Of a DNA stretch of 64,000 nt, positions 31,982 to 42,732 are shown piece by piece. Source of the DNA: Streptomyces albidoflavus (GTDB lineage: Bacteria > Actinomycetota > Actinomycetes > Streptomycetales > Streptomycetaceae). The stretch is from positions 62,001-126,000 of the forward strand of contig NZ_JOII01000015.1 of the NCBI RefSeq assembly GCF_000719955.1. The letters are read 5' to 3'. A model generated the notes under the pieces. That model saw only the letters and a program-made list of their open reading frames with translations, was not told the origin of the DNA and searched no databases. The position numbers and the translations under genes are program-made. How positions within the stretch are numbered: the stretch's first letter is position 1; each line of letters begins with the position of its first letter.

Positions 31982-32023
31982 ATGCGCACCCGAATTCTCG
32001 TACTTGGAAAGCGCGTCGGCTGA
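31982..32023 (+). CDS. ilvB leader peptide ([13 protein letters not shown])
   Basis: A 13-aa ORF with consecutive Ile-Leu-Val-Leu codons. Three of the four are rare in this genome (ATT, CTC, GTA, CTT), so its translation should sense charged branched-chain tRNAs. It precedes a hairpin and a U-rich terminator upstream of ilvB. This is the classical design for attenuation of acetohydroxyacid synthase operons. Confidence 0.85.
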   Translation: MRTRILVLGKRVG

Positions 32024-32095
32024 AGCCAGGACATCCGTCCGGCGAACGTATCCGACGCGCTCCCCTCGCTTGCCACCTGGCACGAGGGGTTTTTT
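32011..32095 (+). promoter_or_regulatory. transcription attenuator of ilvB
   Basis: Hairpin 1 pairs GCGCGTCGG (32011-32019, overlapping the last leader codons) with CCGACGCGC (32052-32060). Directly adjacent, the terminator pairs CCCCTCG (32062-32068) with CGAGGGG (32083-32089), with an inner TGCCA/TGGCA, followed by six T (32090-32095). Stalling at the Ile/Leu/Val codons would leave hairpin 1 free to form and crowd the terminator. A ribosome at the leader stop would cover its 5' arm and allow termination. The mechanism is inferred. Confidence 0.85.
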
Positions 32096-32208
32096 GTTGC
32101 ACAGGTGACCCCAAAAGCCCGCAAAGAACCCGCGAGGCGATGAGGGGGAAACCCGTACAGAACCGCCTAGACCCGCACACACCCTCAGCTTCGAGAAGAG
32201 ACACGCAG

Positions 32209-34056
32209 ATGACCGAGCAGGCCACCGGGGCTCATCCGACGCCGCGGCCCCGTTCCTCCGGACCGCAGTCCGCGCCCGTCGAGCACGTCACGGGTGCGCA
32301 GTCCCTCATTCGCTCTCTTGAGGAAGTCGGCGCCGACACCGTGTTCGGCATTCCGGGCGGTGCGATCCTCCCGGCGTACGACCCGATGATGGACTCCACC
32401 CGGGTCCGTCACGTGCTGGTCCGCCACGAGCAGGGCGCGGGTCACGCGGCCACCGGATACGCCCAGGCCACCGGCCGGGTCGGGGTCTGCATGGCCACCT
32501 CGGGTCCCGGTGCCACCAACCTGGTCACCCCGATCGCCGACGCCCACATGGACTCCGTCCCGCTGGTCGCGATCACCGGCCAGGTCGCCGCCAAGTCGAT
32601 CGGTACGGACGCCTTCCAGGAGGCGGACATCTGCGGCATCACCATGCCGATCACCAAGCACAACTTCCTGGTCACCAAGGCCGAGGACATCCCGCACACC
32701 ATCGCCGAGGCGTTCCACATCGCCTCCACCGGCCGCCCCGGGCCCGTCCTCGTCGACATCGCCAAGGACGCCCTCCAGGCGAAGACCACCTTCAGCTGGC
32801 CCCCGCAGACGGACCTGCCCGGCTACCGCCCGGTCACCAAGCCGCACGCCAAGCAGATCCGCGAGGCCGCCAAGCTCATCACCGCCGCCCGGCGCCCCGT
32901 GCTGTACGTCGGCGGCGGCGTCGTCAAGGCCGGGGCCACCGCCGAGCTGAAGGTCCTCGCCGAGCTGACCGGCGCCCCCGTCACCACCACCCTGATGGCG
33001 CTCGGCGCCTTCCCCGACAGCCACCCGCAGCACGTCGGGATGCCCGGGATGCACGGTGCGGTCACCGCCGTCACCGCGCTCCAGAAGGCCGACCTGATCG
33101 TCGCCCTCGGCGCCCGCTTCGACGACCGCGTCACCGGCAAGCTCGACAGCTTCGCCCCGTACGCCAAGATCGTCCACGCCGACATCGACCCGGCCGAGAT
33201 CGGCAAGAACCGCGCCGCCGACGTGCCGATCGTCGGGGACGCCCGGGAGGTCATCGCGGACCTCGTCCAGGCCGTCCAGGCGGAGCACACAGAGGGCCGC
33301 ACCGGCGACTACACCGCCTGGTGGAAGGATCTCGACCGCTGGCGCGACACCTACCCGCTCGGCTACGACCAGCCGGAGAACGGCATGCTGGCCCCCCAGC
33401 ACGTCATCGAGCGCATCGGGCAGCTCGCCCCCGACAACACCGTCTTCGCCGCCGGCGTCGGCCAGCACCAGATGTGGTCCGCCCACTTCATCGACTACGA
33501 GCAGCCCGCCACCTGGCTCAACTCCGGCGGCGCCGGGACGATGGGGTACGCCGTCCCGGCCGCCATGGGCGCCAAGGCCGGCCGCCCCGACGCCACCGTC
33601 TGGGCCATCGACGGCGACGGCTGCTTCCAGATGACCAACCAGGAACTGACCACCTGCGCGCTGAACAACATCCCGATCAAGGTCGCCATCATCAACAACG
33701 GCGCCCTCGGCATGGTCCGCCAGTGGCAGACCCTCTTCTACAACCAGCGCTACTCCAACACCGTCCTGCACGCCGGTCCCGAGGGCGCCGACCAGCCCAA
33801 CGCCGGTACCCGCGTCCCCGACTTCGTCAAGCTCGCCGAGGCCATGGGCTGCGTCGCGATGCGCTGCGAGTCGCCGGACGAGCTGGACGCCGTCATCGCC
33901 AAGGCCAACGCCATCAACGACCGGCCCGTCGTCGTCGACTTCATCGTCCACGAGGACGCCATGGTCTGGCCGATGGTCGCCGCCGGCACCTCCAACGACG
34001 AGGTCATGGCCGCCCGAGGCGTCCGCCCCGACTTCGGCGACAACGAAGACGACTGA
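32209..34056 (+). CDS. ilvB: acetohydroxyacid synthase large subunit
   Basis: Condenses pyruvate with pyruvate or 2-ketobutyrate in the first common step of valine, leucine and isoleucine synthesis. The protein is 615 aa. The TPP-activating Glu is in [11 protein letters not shown]. The TPP/Mg motif is [19 protein letters not shown]. The FAD region and [11 protein letters not shown] are as expected. The first 30 residues are a Pro/Ser-rich extension typical of actinobacteria. ATG 32209 follows GAGAAGAG. Expression should be set by the leader attenuator; ilvN follows after 32 bases. Confidence 0.97.
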   Translation: MTEQATGAHPTPRPRSSGPQSAPVEHVTGAQSLIRSLEEVGADTVFGIPGGAILPAYDPMMDSTRVRHVLVRHEQGAGHAATGYAQATGRVGVCMATSGPGATNLVTPIADAHMDSVPLVAITGQVAAKSIGTDAFQEADICGITMPITKHNFLVTKAEDIPHTIAEAFHIASTGRPGPVLVDIAKDALQAKTTFSWPPQTDLPGYRPVTKPHAKQIREAAKLITAARRPVLYVGGGVVKAGATAELKVLAELTGAPVTTTLMALGAFPDSHPQHVGMPGMHGAVTAVTALQKADLIVALGARFDDRVTGKLDSFAPYAKIVHADIDPAEIGKNRAADVPIVGDAREVIADLVQAVQAEHTEGRTGDYTAWWKDLDRWRDTYPLGYDQPENGMLAPQHVIERIGQLAPDNTVFAAGVGQHQMWSAHFIDYEQPATWLNSGGAGTMGYAVPAAMGAKAGRPDATVWAIDGDGCFQMTNQELTTCALNNIPIKVAIINNGALGMVRQWQTLFYNQRYSNTVLHAGPEGADQPNAGTRVPDFVKLAEAMGCVAMRCESPDELDAVIAKANAINDRPVVVDFIVHEDAMVWPMVAAGTSNDEVMAARGVRPDFGDNEDD

Positions 34057-34088
34057 GCCGCGCCGAACGCAGAGAGAGAACGACGTCC

Positions 34089-35787
<1,699 letters not shown>

Positions 35788-35795
35788 GCCCTCGG

Positions 35796-35829
35796 CGGGG
35801 GCGGGCCGGGAGTCCCCCGCCCGCCCCCG
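35796..35829 (+). terminator. terminator of the ilvBNC operon
   Basis: CGGGGGCGGGC (35796-35806) pairs with GCCCGCCCCCG (35819-35829). A second overlapping hairpin, CGCCGGTGCG with CGCACCGGCG, follows at about 35834-35862. No U-tract. Confidence 0.75.
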
Positions 35830-36019
35830 CGTACGCCGGTGCGGGCCCGCTCGCACCGGCGCGGCGCACCGGCGTACGGTGGTGCCGCGCGCCGTTCCCG
35901 TCCGCCGGGAACGGCTTGCCGGAGTGTGCGCGGGACGCCGTCGGCGGTTCGGACAGGATGTCCGGCCTCGTACGGGTGATCCTTCCGCTCAGGCGGGTCG
36001 GCGACCACCCCGGCACCAC

Positions 36020-36025
36020 TACACT
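36020..36025 (+). promoter_or_regulatory. possible serA -10 (TACACT)
   Basis: TACACT lies in the AT-richer part of the 352-base gap between ilvC and serA, 114 bases before the serA start. The -35 region is poor. Apart from the ilvC terminator hairpins and this box, the gap shows no gene or strong structure. Confidence 0.35.
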
Positions 36026-36139
36026 GCACGGACATACGCGTTTGCAGGCCCACAGCGTCGTGCGTCTCTCCACGCGGCTACCCTCCACCGCATGCGGCCG
36101 TCGGGACGGCCGTCCGCAATGGGACTTGTGAGGACTCAC

Positions 36140-37741
36140 GTGAGCTCGAACCCCGCCAAACCGGTCGTACTCATCGCTGAAGAACTGTCGCCGGCCACCG
36201 TCGACGCGCTGGGCCCGGACTTCGAGATCCGCCAGTGCAACGGCGCCGACCGAGGCGAGCTGCTCTCCGCCATCACCGATGTCGACGCGATCCTCGTCCG
36301 CTCCGCCACCAAGGTCGACGCGGAAGCCATCGCCGCCGCCAAGAAGCTGAAGGTCGTCGCCCGTGCCGGCGTCGGCCTCGACAACGTCGACGTCTCCGCC
36401 GCCACCAAGGCCGGCGTGATGGTCGTCAACGCCCCCACCTCCAACATCGTGACCGCCGCCGAGCTGGCCTGCGGCCTGATCGTCGCCACCGCCCGCAACA
36501 TCCCGCAGGCGAACACGGCGCTCAAGAACGGCGAGTGGAAGCGCTCCAAGTACACCGGTGTGGAGCTGGCCGAGAAGACCCTCGGCGTCGTCGGCCTCGG
36601 CCGCATCGGCGTGCTGGTAGCCCAGCGCATGTCGGCCTTCGGCATGAAGATCGTCGCCTACGACCCCTTCGTGCAGCCCGCGCGGGCCGCGCAGATGGGC
36701 GTCAAGCTGCTGAGCCTGGACGAGCTGCTGGAGGTCGCGGACTTCATCACCGTCCACCTCCCGAAGACGCCGGAGACCCTCGGCCTCATCGGCGACGAGG
36801 CGCTGCACAAGGTCAAGCCCTCGGTCCGCATCGTCAACGCCGCGCGGGGCGGGATCGTCGACGAGGAGGCCCTCGCCTCCGCCCTCAAGGAGGGCCGCGT
36901 CGCGGGCGCCGGACTCGACGTCTACGCCAAGGAGCCCTGCACGGACTCCCCGCTCTTCCAGTTCGACCAGGTCGTCGCCACCCCGCACCTCGGCGCCTCC
37001 ACCGACGAGGCGCAGGAGAAGGCCGGTATCGCGGTGGCCCGCTCGGTCCGCCTCGCCCTCGCCGGCGAGCTGGTCCCCGACGCGGTCAACGTCCAGGGCG
37101 GCGTGATCGCCGAGGACGTCCGTCCGGGCCTCCCGCTCGCCGAGAAGCTCGGCCGCATCTTCACCTCGCTCGCCGGCGAGGTCGCCACCCGCCTCGACGT
37201 CGAGGTGTACGGCGAGATCACCCAGCACGACGTGAAGGTGCTGGAACTCAGCGCCCTCAAGGGTGTCTTCGAGGACGTCGTCGACGAGACCGTCAGCTAC
37301 GTCAACGCCCCGCTCTTCGCACAGGAGCGCGGCGTCGAGGTGCGGCTGACCACCAGCAGCGAGTCGCCCGACCACCGCAACGTGGTCACCGTGCGCGGCA
37401 CCCTCAACGACGGCCAGGAGGTCTCGGTCTCAGGCACGCTGGCCGGGCCCAAGCACCTCCAGAAGATCGTCGCCATCGGCGAGCACGACGTGGACCTCTC
37501 CCTCGCCGACCACATGGTCGTCCTGCGGTACGAGGACCGTCCCGGTGTCGTCGGCACCGTCGGCCGCGTCCTCGGCGAGTCCGGTGTCAACATCGGTGGC
37601 ATGCAGGTCTCCCGCGCCACCGTCGGCGGCGAGGCGCTCGCCGTGCTGACCGTGGACGACACCGTCTCGCAGGCCGTTCTCACCGAACTGGCCGACGAGA
37701 TCGGCGCGTCGGTGGCCCGCTCGGTCGACCTGAGCGACTGA
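36140..37741 (+). CDS. serA: D-3-phosphoglycerate dehydrogenase (long, ACT-containing)
   Basis: First enzyme of serine synthesis. The protein is 533 aa, the long type with substrate/NAD domains, an intervening allosteric domain and a C-terminal ACT domain. Visible are GVVGLGRIGVLVAQR for NAD, the catalytic Arg in NAARGGIVDEEAL, the Glu in KEPCTDSPL and the His in ATPHLGAST. The ACT region is RYEDRPGVVGTVGRVLGESG. Serine feedback is expected. GTG 36140 follows GAGGA; an in-frame ATG at 36119 is the alternative. It ends at a 16-bp terminator shared with the convergent methyltransferase. Confidence 0.97.
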   Translation: MSSNPAKPVVLIAEELSPATVDALGPDFEIRQCNGADRGELLSAITDVDAILVRSATKVDAEAIAAAKKLKVVARAGVGLDNVDVSAATKAGVMVVNAPTSNIVTAAELACGLIVATARNIPQANTALKNGEWKRSKYTGVELAEKTLGVVGLGRIGVLVAQRMSAFGMKIVAYDPFVQPARAAQMGVKLLSLDELLEVADFITVHLPKTPETLGLIGDEALHKVKPSVRIVNAARGGIVDEEALASALKEGRVAGAGLDVYAKEPCTDSPLFQFDQVVATPHLGASTDEAQEKAGIAVARSVRLALAGELVPDAVNVQGGVIAEDVRPGLPLAEKLGRIFTSLAGEVATRLDVEVYGEITQHDVKVLELSALKGVFEDVVDETVSYVNAPLFAQERGVEVRLTTSSESPDHRNVVTVRGTLNDGQEVSVSGTLAGPKHLQKIVAIGEHDVDLSLADHMVVLRYEDRPGVVGTVGRVLGESGVNIGGMQVSRATVGGEALAVLTVDDTVSQAVLTELADEIGASVARSVDLSD

Positions 37742-37758
37742 CCGCACCCCGCAGCAGC

Positions 37759-37798
37759 CCGCAGGGCCCGTACCGCCTCGGTGGTACGGGCCCTGCGG
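37759..37798. terminator. bidirectional terminator between serA and the methyltransferase
   Basis: CCGCAGGGCCCGTACC (37759-37774) is perfectly complementary to 37783-37798, a 16-bp stem with an 8-base loop between two convergent stop codons. Confidence 0.9.
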
Positions 37799-37805
37799 CG
37801 TGCGG

Positions 37806-38672
37806 TCAGGCGGGGCGGGTGGCGGTCAGGACGGTGGCGGCGCGTTCCTCGTCGTGGTGGAGGGCCGGGGCCAGGCCCGCCGCGGCCAGCACCTCGCGGG
37901 CGGTCCGGGCCTGCCGCCCGGTCGTCTCCACCAGCAGAGTGCCGCCCGGGGCGAGCCACCGCCCGGCCTCCGCGGCGACCCGCCGCAGCACCGCCAGGCC
38001 GTCGTCGCCGCCGTCGAGGGCGACCCGGGGTTCGTGGGTGCGGGCCTCGGCGGGCAGCAGGGGGAGGTCGGCGGTCGGCACGTAGGGGACGTTGGCGACG
38101 AGGACGGCGACCCGGCCGCGCAGGGCGGCGGGGAGCGCCGCGTACAGGTCGCCCTCGTGGACCTCGCCCACGCCCGCCAGGTTGCGGCGGGCCCAGCCGG
38201 CCGCGACCGGGTCGATGTCGGCGGCGTGCACCTCGGCGCGGCGCCCCGAGGCGGCGAGGGCCGCGGCGGCCGCGCCCGAGCCGCAGCACAGGTCGACGGC
38301 GACCGGGACGGGGCCCCGGGCGCGGGCGAGCAGGTCGCGGGCGAGGGCGAGCAGGAACTCGGTACGGCGCCGGGGCACGAAGACGCCGGGCCCGACCGCG
38401 ATCCGCAGCCCCGCGAACTCGGCCCAGCCGACGACGTGTTCCAGCGGGTGCCCGGCGGCCCGCCGCGCCACCAGCCGGTCGAGCGCGGCGAGGCCGTCGC
38501 CCCCGCCCGAGGCGGCCGCCTCGGCCAGCAGGGCCGCCTCCTCCTCGGCGAAGATGCAGCCGGCGGCGCGCAGGCGGACGGTGGCCGCCGCGACGGCGGA
38601 GGGCGGTACGTCGGCGGGCTGAACGCGAGCGTCCGCGCCCGGGGACGAAGAAGTGCCGGAGGAGGGGGACAT
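37806..38672 (-). CDS. PrmC-related protein N5-glutamine methyltransferase-like (NVPY type)
   Basis: A 288-aa SAM-dependent methyltransferase of the HemK/PrmC superfamily. The N-terminal helical domain is followed by VDLCCGSGAAAAALA (SAM motif I) and HAADIDPVA. The signature NPPY that binds the glutamine amide is NVPYVPTADL here. This variant matches a PrmC-related subfamily that I recall as TIGR03704, separate from the release-factor enzyme. A true prmC would lie by prfA elsewhere. The target is unknown. The gene is convergent with serA. Confidence 0.85.
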   Translation of the reverse strand: MSPSSGTSSSPGADARVQPADVPPSAVAAATVRLRAAGCIFAEEEAALLAEAAASGGGDGLAALDRLVARRAAGHPLEHVVGWAEFAGLRIAVGPGVFVPRRRTEFLLALARDLLARARGPVPVAVDLCCGSGAAAAALAASGRRAEVHAADIDPVAAGWARRNLAGVGEVHEGDLYAALPAALRGRVAVLVANVPYVPTADLPLLPAEARTHEPRVALDGGDDGLAVLRRVAAEAGRWLAPGGTLLVETTGRQARTAREVLAAAGLAPALHHDEERAATVLTATRPA

Positions 38673-38850
38673 GACAGCCTTTCGGAAGCCTTCGGTGTGC
38701 TTCCGCGCGGCTCTAGCCTCGTGAGGCCGACGGCGAGACGGACGGGAACACCCGGTGGATACGCACGGGGATCGGTCTCACCTCCTCGGTCGGGGCCCGG
38801 AACGGGCTGCGCCACCGTACCACCGGGACGCCGCCCGGGCCGGGGAGAAC

Positions 38851-39792
38851 TCAGCTGCCCGCGGCCGGAGCGAGCGCCCCGCCGTCCCCGGCCCCGTCCG
38901 GGGGCGCGGGCTTCCACCCCGGCGGCCGGAAGACGTAGCCGAGCTTGTCGCGCAGGCGGGGTGCCGAGCGGACGTCGGCGAGGATGTTGCCGTACTCGTG
39001 GTACTGGAGCGTGAAGACGTTGTACGTGTCCACGGGCTTGGTCAGGCCGTAGGTGGGGCGGTGCGTCTCCTCCTGGAAGGTGCCGAAGAGGCGGTCCCAG
39101 ACGATGAGGATGCCCCCGTAGTTCTTGTCCAGGTACTCCGGGTCGCTCGCGTGGTGGACGCGGTGGTGCGAGGGGGTGTTGAGGACGAACTCGACGGGGC
39201 GGGGGAGCTTGCCGACCGCCTCGGTGTGGGTGAAGAACTGGTAGACGAGGTTGAAGGAGAAGGCCACGTAGATGGTCCACGGGGCGAAGCCGAGCAGCGG
39301 GAGCGGTGCCCAGAAGATCGCCTCCGACCAGGGGTTCCATTTCTGGCGGACGGCGGTGGTGAGGTTGAAGTACTCGCTGGAGTGGTGCGCCTGGTGGCCC
39401 GCCCAGCCGATCCGCACCCGGTGCGAGAAGCGGTGGTTGGTGTACCAGGCGAGGTCCACGGCGATCAGCAGCAGGACCCAGCTCCACCAGGTGTCGGTGG
39501 GCAGGTGCCAGGGCGCGAGGGCCGCGTAGAGGTAGACGAAGAGGACCAGGGTGGCGGCCTTCAGCACGGCGGTGGAGACGAGCGAGCCCATGCCCATCAC
39601 CAGGTTGGTGCGGGAGTCGGGCCACGAGTGGCCCTTCGGGCGGTCCCCGGGCGGGCGTTCCGCTCCGGGCTCGCGGCGTTCGGCACGGTCCAGCAGGGCG
39701 AACGAGGCGAGTTCGATCCCTGCGAACAGGGCGAAGAACGGGGTGGCGTAGAGCAACGGGGTGTTGATCACGTCCCACAGGTCGGACAGCAT
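38851..39792 (-). CDS. sterol desaturase/fatty acid hydroxylase superfamily membrane protein
   Basis: A 313-aa di-iron membrane oxygenase. The histidine boxes are all present: HRFSH, HQAHHSSEYFN and HRVHHASDPEYLDKNYGG, with a further HEYGN near the end. About four or five membrane segments occupy residues 10-35, 65-90, 100-120 and 160-190. Family members hydroxylate or desaturate sterols, hopanoids, carotenoids or fatty acids. The start at 39792 has GAGGAG. An inverted repeat (39820-39856) lies directly upstream, and a tetR gene is next to it, so TetR control is likely. Confidence 0.92.
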   Translation of the reverse strand: MLSDLWDVINTPLLYATPFFALFAGIELASFALLDRAERREPGAERPPGDRPKGHSWPDSRTNLVMGMGSLVSTAVLKAATLVLFVYLYAALAPWHLPTDTWWSWVLLLIAVDLAWYTNHRFSHRVRIGWAGHQAHHSSEYFNLTTAVRQKWNPWSEAIFWAPLPLLGFAPWTIYVAFSFNLVYQFFTHTEAVGKLPRPVEFVLNTPSHHRVHHASDPEYLDKNYGGILIVWDRLFGTFQEETHRPTYGLTKPVDTYNVFTLQYHEYGNILADVRSAPRLRDKLGYVFRPPGWKPAPPDGAGDGGALAPAAGS

Positions 39793-39819
39793 CGCGGCTC
39801 CTCGGGGTCGGCCCGTCGG

Positions 39820-39856
39820 GAATTGACTCGTGGGTAAGTTACTCAGAGGTCAATTC
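39820..39856. promoter_or_regulatory. probable TetR operator upstream of the desaturase gene
   Basis: GAATTGAC (39820-39827) and GTCAATTC (39849-39856) are perfect 8-base arms separated by 21 bases, with an inner near-palindrome GTAAGTTAC. It is an AT-rich island in GC-rich DNA, between the tetR stop and the desaturase start, on the promoter side of the desaturase. Confidence 0.6.
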
Positions 39857-39896
39857 GCGGTCAATGGGTCGCGCGGACCGGAAGGGAGCGGTCGGG

Positions 39897-40535
39897 TCAG
39901 GAGTGGGGGCCCAGGACGATGTGGAGCATCCGGGCGGCGCGGGCCGCCATGTCGGCGGCCGTCTGCTCGGGGTGGTCCAGCCACCACTGGACGATCGCGG
40001 TCACCGCGTGCTGCCACACCGCGCTCAGCAGGTCGTGGTCGAGCGGGTCGTCGTCGCCCGCCGCCCGCAGGATCTCCGCCGTGCCGACCGCGCCCATCTC
40101 GGCCAGCCGCTCGCGGTACTCGGCCGCCGCCGCGTACGCCGCGCCGTCCTCGGGCAGCGTCGTGTCGTGCACCACCGACCAGGCCCGGCGGCAGTGGTCC
40201 AGCACCGAGAAGATCGCCGCCAGCGTGTCCAGCGCCCGGGCCTCGGCGGTGGTCGCGGTCTGGGCCGCCTCCACCTCGCCCACCAGCAGGCTCCCCGCGT
40301 AGTGGGCGCTCGCGGCGGCCAGGCCGTCCTTCGAGGTGAAGTAGGTGTAGATCAGCGGCTTGGAGATCCCGGCCCGCTCCGCGACGGCCGCCACCGAGGC
40401 CCGCGCGTACCCCTGCGTCCCGAACTCCTCGACCGCGAGCCGCACGATCTGCCGCTCGCGGTCGGCGCGGGCCACACCCTTGGTGCCGGTCCTGGTTTTG
40501 CTCTCGGCTCGGGGGGTGGGGCGCGCGCTGGTCAC
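39897..40535 (-). CDS. TetR-family transcriptional regulator
   Basis: A 212-aa TetR repressor. The N-terminal HTH is RQIVRLAVEEFGTQGYARAS followed by VAAVAERAGISKPLIYTYFTSKDGL. The C-terminal ligand domain is helical with few family-specific marks. GTG 40535 is the start in the reading frame; no clear ribosome site is seen. It is upstream of the desaturase gene on the same strand, separated by the inverted repeat at 39820-39856, which it may bind. The ligand is unknown. Confidence 0.92.
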   Translation of the reverse strand: MTSARPTPRAESKTRTGTKGVARADRERQIVRLAVEEFGTQGYARASVAAVAERAGISKPLIYTYFTSKDGLAAASAHYAGSLLVGEVEAAQTATTAEARALDTLAAIFSVLDHCRRAWSVVHDTTLPEDGAAYAAAAEYRERLAEMGAVGTAEILRAAGDDDPLDHDLLSAVWQHAVTAIVQWWLDHPEQTAADMAARAARMLHIVLGPHS

Positions 40536-40577
40536 GAAGGGAGCCTACCGAGGGCCGGGCGGGGGCGTGCCGGTGTG

Positions 40578-41138
40578 TCAGGCGGAGGGGCGAGCGGCGG
40601 CGGCCACCACCTCGTACGCGCGGCCGTGCACCTCGTACCCGCCCAGCACCGCCATGCCGAACCCGTCGACGTGCACCTTCCGGGACGCCTCGTTGGCCCG
40701 CTCGACGAAGGCCACCACCGCCTCGGCCCGGGCCGCGGCCGACCGCAGCGCCGCCTCGTACAGGCCCCGCGCCACCCCCTTGCCCCGGTACCCGGCCCCG
40801 ACCACGACGGGCCCGTACAGCAGCCAGCGCGTGGCGCTCAGCGGCCGCCCCTGCCACTCCAGCCGGTCCTGGGCGGCCAGCAGCGCCGCGACGGGTGGCG
40901 GCGGGTCCGGTACGTCGCCGGGCGCGGCCAGGCAGACGAGGCCCGCGAGTGCGCCGGCCTCCTCCGCGACCAGGACGTTCCCGGCCCCGGCCATCGCCCG
41001 CAGGGCCGCCTCGTCGAAGGAGCCCTGCACGAACCCCTGCTCGGCGCGTTGCCGCTCGGTCAGCGCGTCGTGGCGGTTGGCCGCGAAGAGCGCGGCCAGG
41101 GCGGGGGCGTCGTCGGGGCGGGCGGGGCGGATGCGCAT
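40578..41138 (-). CDS. GNAT-family N-acetyltransferase
   Basis: A 186-aa acetyltransferase. It opens MRIRPARPDDAPALAALF. The acetyl-CoA binding motif is VVVGAGYRGKGVARGLYEAAL, followed by FVERANEASRKVHVDGFGM, typical of the C-terminal half. The substrate cannot be read. It lies 42 bases upstream of the tetR gene on the same strand. Confidence 0.88.
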   Translation of the reverse strand: MRIRPARPDDAPALAALFAANRHDALTERQRAEQGFVQGSFDEAALRAMAGAGNVLVAEEAGALAGLVCLAAPGDVPDPPPPVAALLAAQDRLEWQGRPLSATRWLLYGPVVVGAGYRGKGVARGLYEAALRSAAARAEAVVAFVERANEASRKVHVDGFGMAVLGGYEVHGRAYEVVAAAARPSA

Positions 41139-41195
41139 GGGGGGATGCTGCCACGTGGGGGTGGTGGGCGCGCGGTGCGGGAGGCGTGGTGCGGG

Positions 41196-41280
41196 GCGTG
41201 GCGGGCGCCTCGTACGGGGCGGGCGACCTGGGGTTTTACGTATGCGGGGCGGGTGCTGCGACGGGGCGCGCGAGGCCCCG
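41196..41280. repeat. dispersed GC-rich repeat, copy 1
   Basis: Between the GNAT and PucR genes lies a chain of CGTACGGGGCGGGCGACC, then a GGGGTTTTACGTATGCGG stretch and GACGGGGCGCGCG. The same words recur at 52455-52590 and 58201-58256. No gene fits here. Confidence 0.7.
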
Positions 41281-41282
41281 CG

Positions 41283-42503
41283 TCACAACCGTGCCGCCTT
41301 CAGGGCCATGTGGAGCAGGAGGCGGTCCTCGCCGTCGTCGAGGTCGAGGCCGGTGAGTTGTTCGACGCGGGAGAGGCGGTAGTAGAGGGTCTGGCGGTGG
41401 ACGCCGAGGGCGGCGGCGGTGCGGCCGGCCTGGCCCGCGTGGTCGAGGTAGGTCTCGGCGGTGCGCGCCAGTTCCCGGTGCGCCCCCGTCAGCAGCGGGG
41501 CGGTGGCGGGGTCGGCGGCGGTCGGTGCCGACAGGGCGGTCAGCAGGCGGTACGGGCCGAGGGCCGACCAGTGGGCGACGGGGCCCAGCCGGGGCTCGGC
41601 GTGGGCGGCGCGTGCGGCGGCGAGGGCCTCGCGCCAGGCGCGGGCCGTCTGGGCCATGCCGGTGCGCGGGGTGCCCACGCCGGCGGCGGCCGCGCCGGAG
41701 AGCGCGCGCAGGCGCTCGGCGGCGGTCTCGGCGGGGCCGAGCGCGCCCGGCGTACGCAGCCGGACCAGGGCGGCGAGGACCGCCGGGGCGGGCGCGGGGG
41801 AGTCGGGTGCGTCGCCTGGTCCGGCTCCCGGGGCGGCGGGCGGCCCGAACGCCGCCTCGCTGCCGGGCGGCGCGGGCAGGACGCAGAGCGCGGCGGCGCC
41901 GGGCAGGCGTCCCACGCCGGGCGGCTCGTCGAAGGGCCACGGGCCGACGCAGACCACGGCGTGCAGCCGGTCGGCCTCGGAGCCGAGGGCGGCGCGCAAC
42001 GCGGCGTGCGCCTGGTCGTGCTGCCAGCCGGGCGCGGCGGTCAGCACCGCCCGGAACTCGCGGGTGACGTCCTCCCCGGCGGACGCCTCGTCGGCCATGA
42101 GGGTGCCGATGCGGGCGGTGACCGCCATCGCCGCGTCCAGCTGCCCGGACGAGGGGCGCGGGTCGGTGTCCAGCAGCCAGACGTAGCCGCGGACGATGCC
42201 CCGATGGCGTACCGGCAGGCAGATCCGGCCGCGCAGCACGCCCGCCTCCGGGGAGGCCGGGATGTGCACGGGGCCGGTGGCCCGGGCGATGCCGTACGCC
42301 TCGAACCAGGCGCGGACCTGGGCGGTGGAGCGGCGGGTGAGGATCGAGCGGGTGCGGACCGGGTCCAGGGCGGTGGTGTCCAGGTCGCCGCCGCCCTCGT
42401 GGGAGCCGAAGGCGATCAGCTCGAAGTCCCGGTTCTCCAGTGTGGCCGGGGCGCCGAGCAGCTCGGAGATCTCGTCGACCAGGTCCTGGTAGTCGCTGCG
42501 CAC
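41283..42503 (-). CDS. PucR-family transcriptional regulator of proline catabolism
   Basis: A 406-aa PucR-type regulator. It starts [17 protein letters not shown] at GTG 42503. The middle shows a GAF-like sensor ([20 protein letters not shown]). The C-terminal helix-turn-helix is [20 protein letters not shown] with [10 protein letters not shown] at the end. It is divergent from proline dehydrogenase across a 229-base gap, a layout I recall for Streptomyces proline genes, so activation of the two downstream genes by proline is likely (inference). The GGGAG just before the start is very close, so the start is not certain. Confidence 0.9.
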   Translation of the reverse strand: MRSDYQDLVDEISELLGAPATLENRDFELIAFGSHEGGGDLDTTALDPVRTRSILTRRSTAQVRAWFEAYGIARATGPVHIPASPEAGVLRGRICLPVRHRGIVRGYVWLLDTDPRPSSGQLDAAMAVTARIGTLMADEASAGEDVTREFRAVLTAAPGWQHDQAHAALRAALGSEADRLHAVVCVGPWPFDEPPGVGRLPGAAALCVLPAPPGSEAAFGPPAAPGAGPGDAPDSPAPAPAVLAALVRLRTPGALGPAETAAERLRALSGAAAAGVGTPRTGMAQTARAWREALAAARAAHAEPRLGPVAHWSALGPYRLLTALSAPTAADPATAPLLTGAHRELARTAETYLDHAGQAGRTAAALGVHRQTLYYRLSRVEQLTGLDLDDGEDRLLLHMALKAARL

Positions 42504-42582
42504 GCTCCCATTGTCACCCGGCGCGCGCCCCGCTTCATACAGATGTCTGAGATCGCGGCCACGGATGCGTGACAGCTGTAGA

Positions 42583-42611
42583 TGGCAGGCCGGAAGCGGC
42601 ATCCTTACATT
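42583..42611 (+). promoter_or_regulatory. possible promoter of the proline catabolism operon
   Basis: TGGCAG (42583-42588), a 17-base spacer and TACATT (42606-42611) lie in the 229-base divergent gap. The gap is AT-richer than its surroundings and is the natural site for the PucR regulator. No perfect inverted repeat was found. Confidence 0.4.
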
Positions 42612-42732
42612 CAGGGTGGTTGAACATGCTGTTCCCGATGTGCCCCTTGCGGGCGCACCCGTGCCGTTCGCCCCACAAGGGCGGAGTGCGGGCGGGACGG
42701 CCCATCTCTCGTGCAAGTTGTGGAGGTGCCCG

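Noticed and set aside
31949..32208. T-box riboswitch before ilvB
   Set aside because: No T-box word or specifier stem is visible, and the leader peptide plus terminator explains the region.
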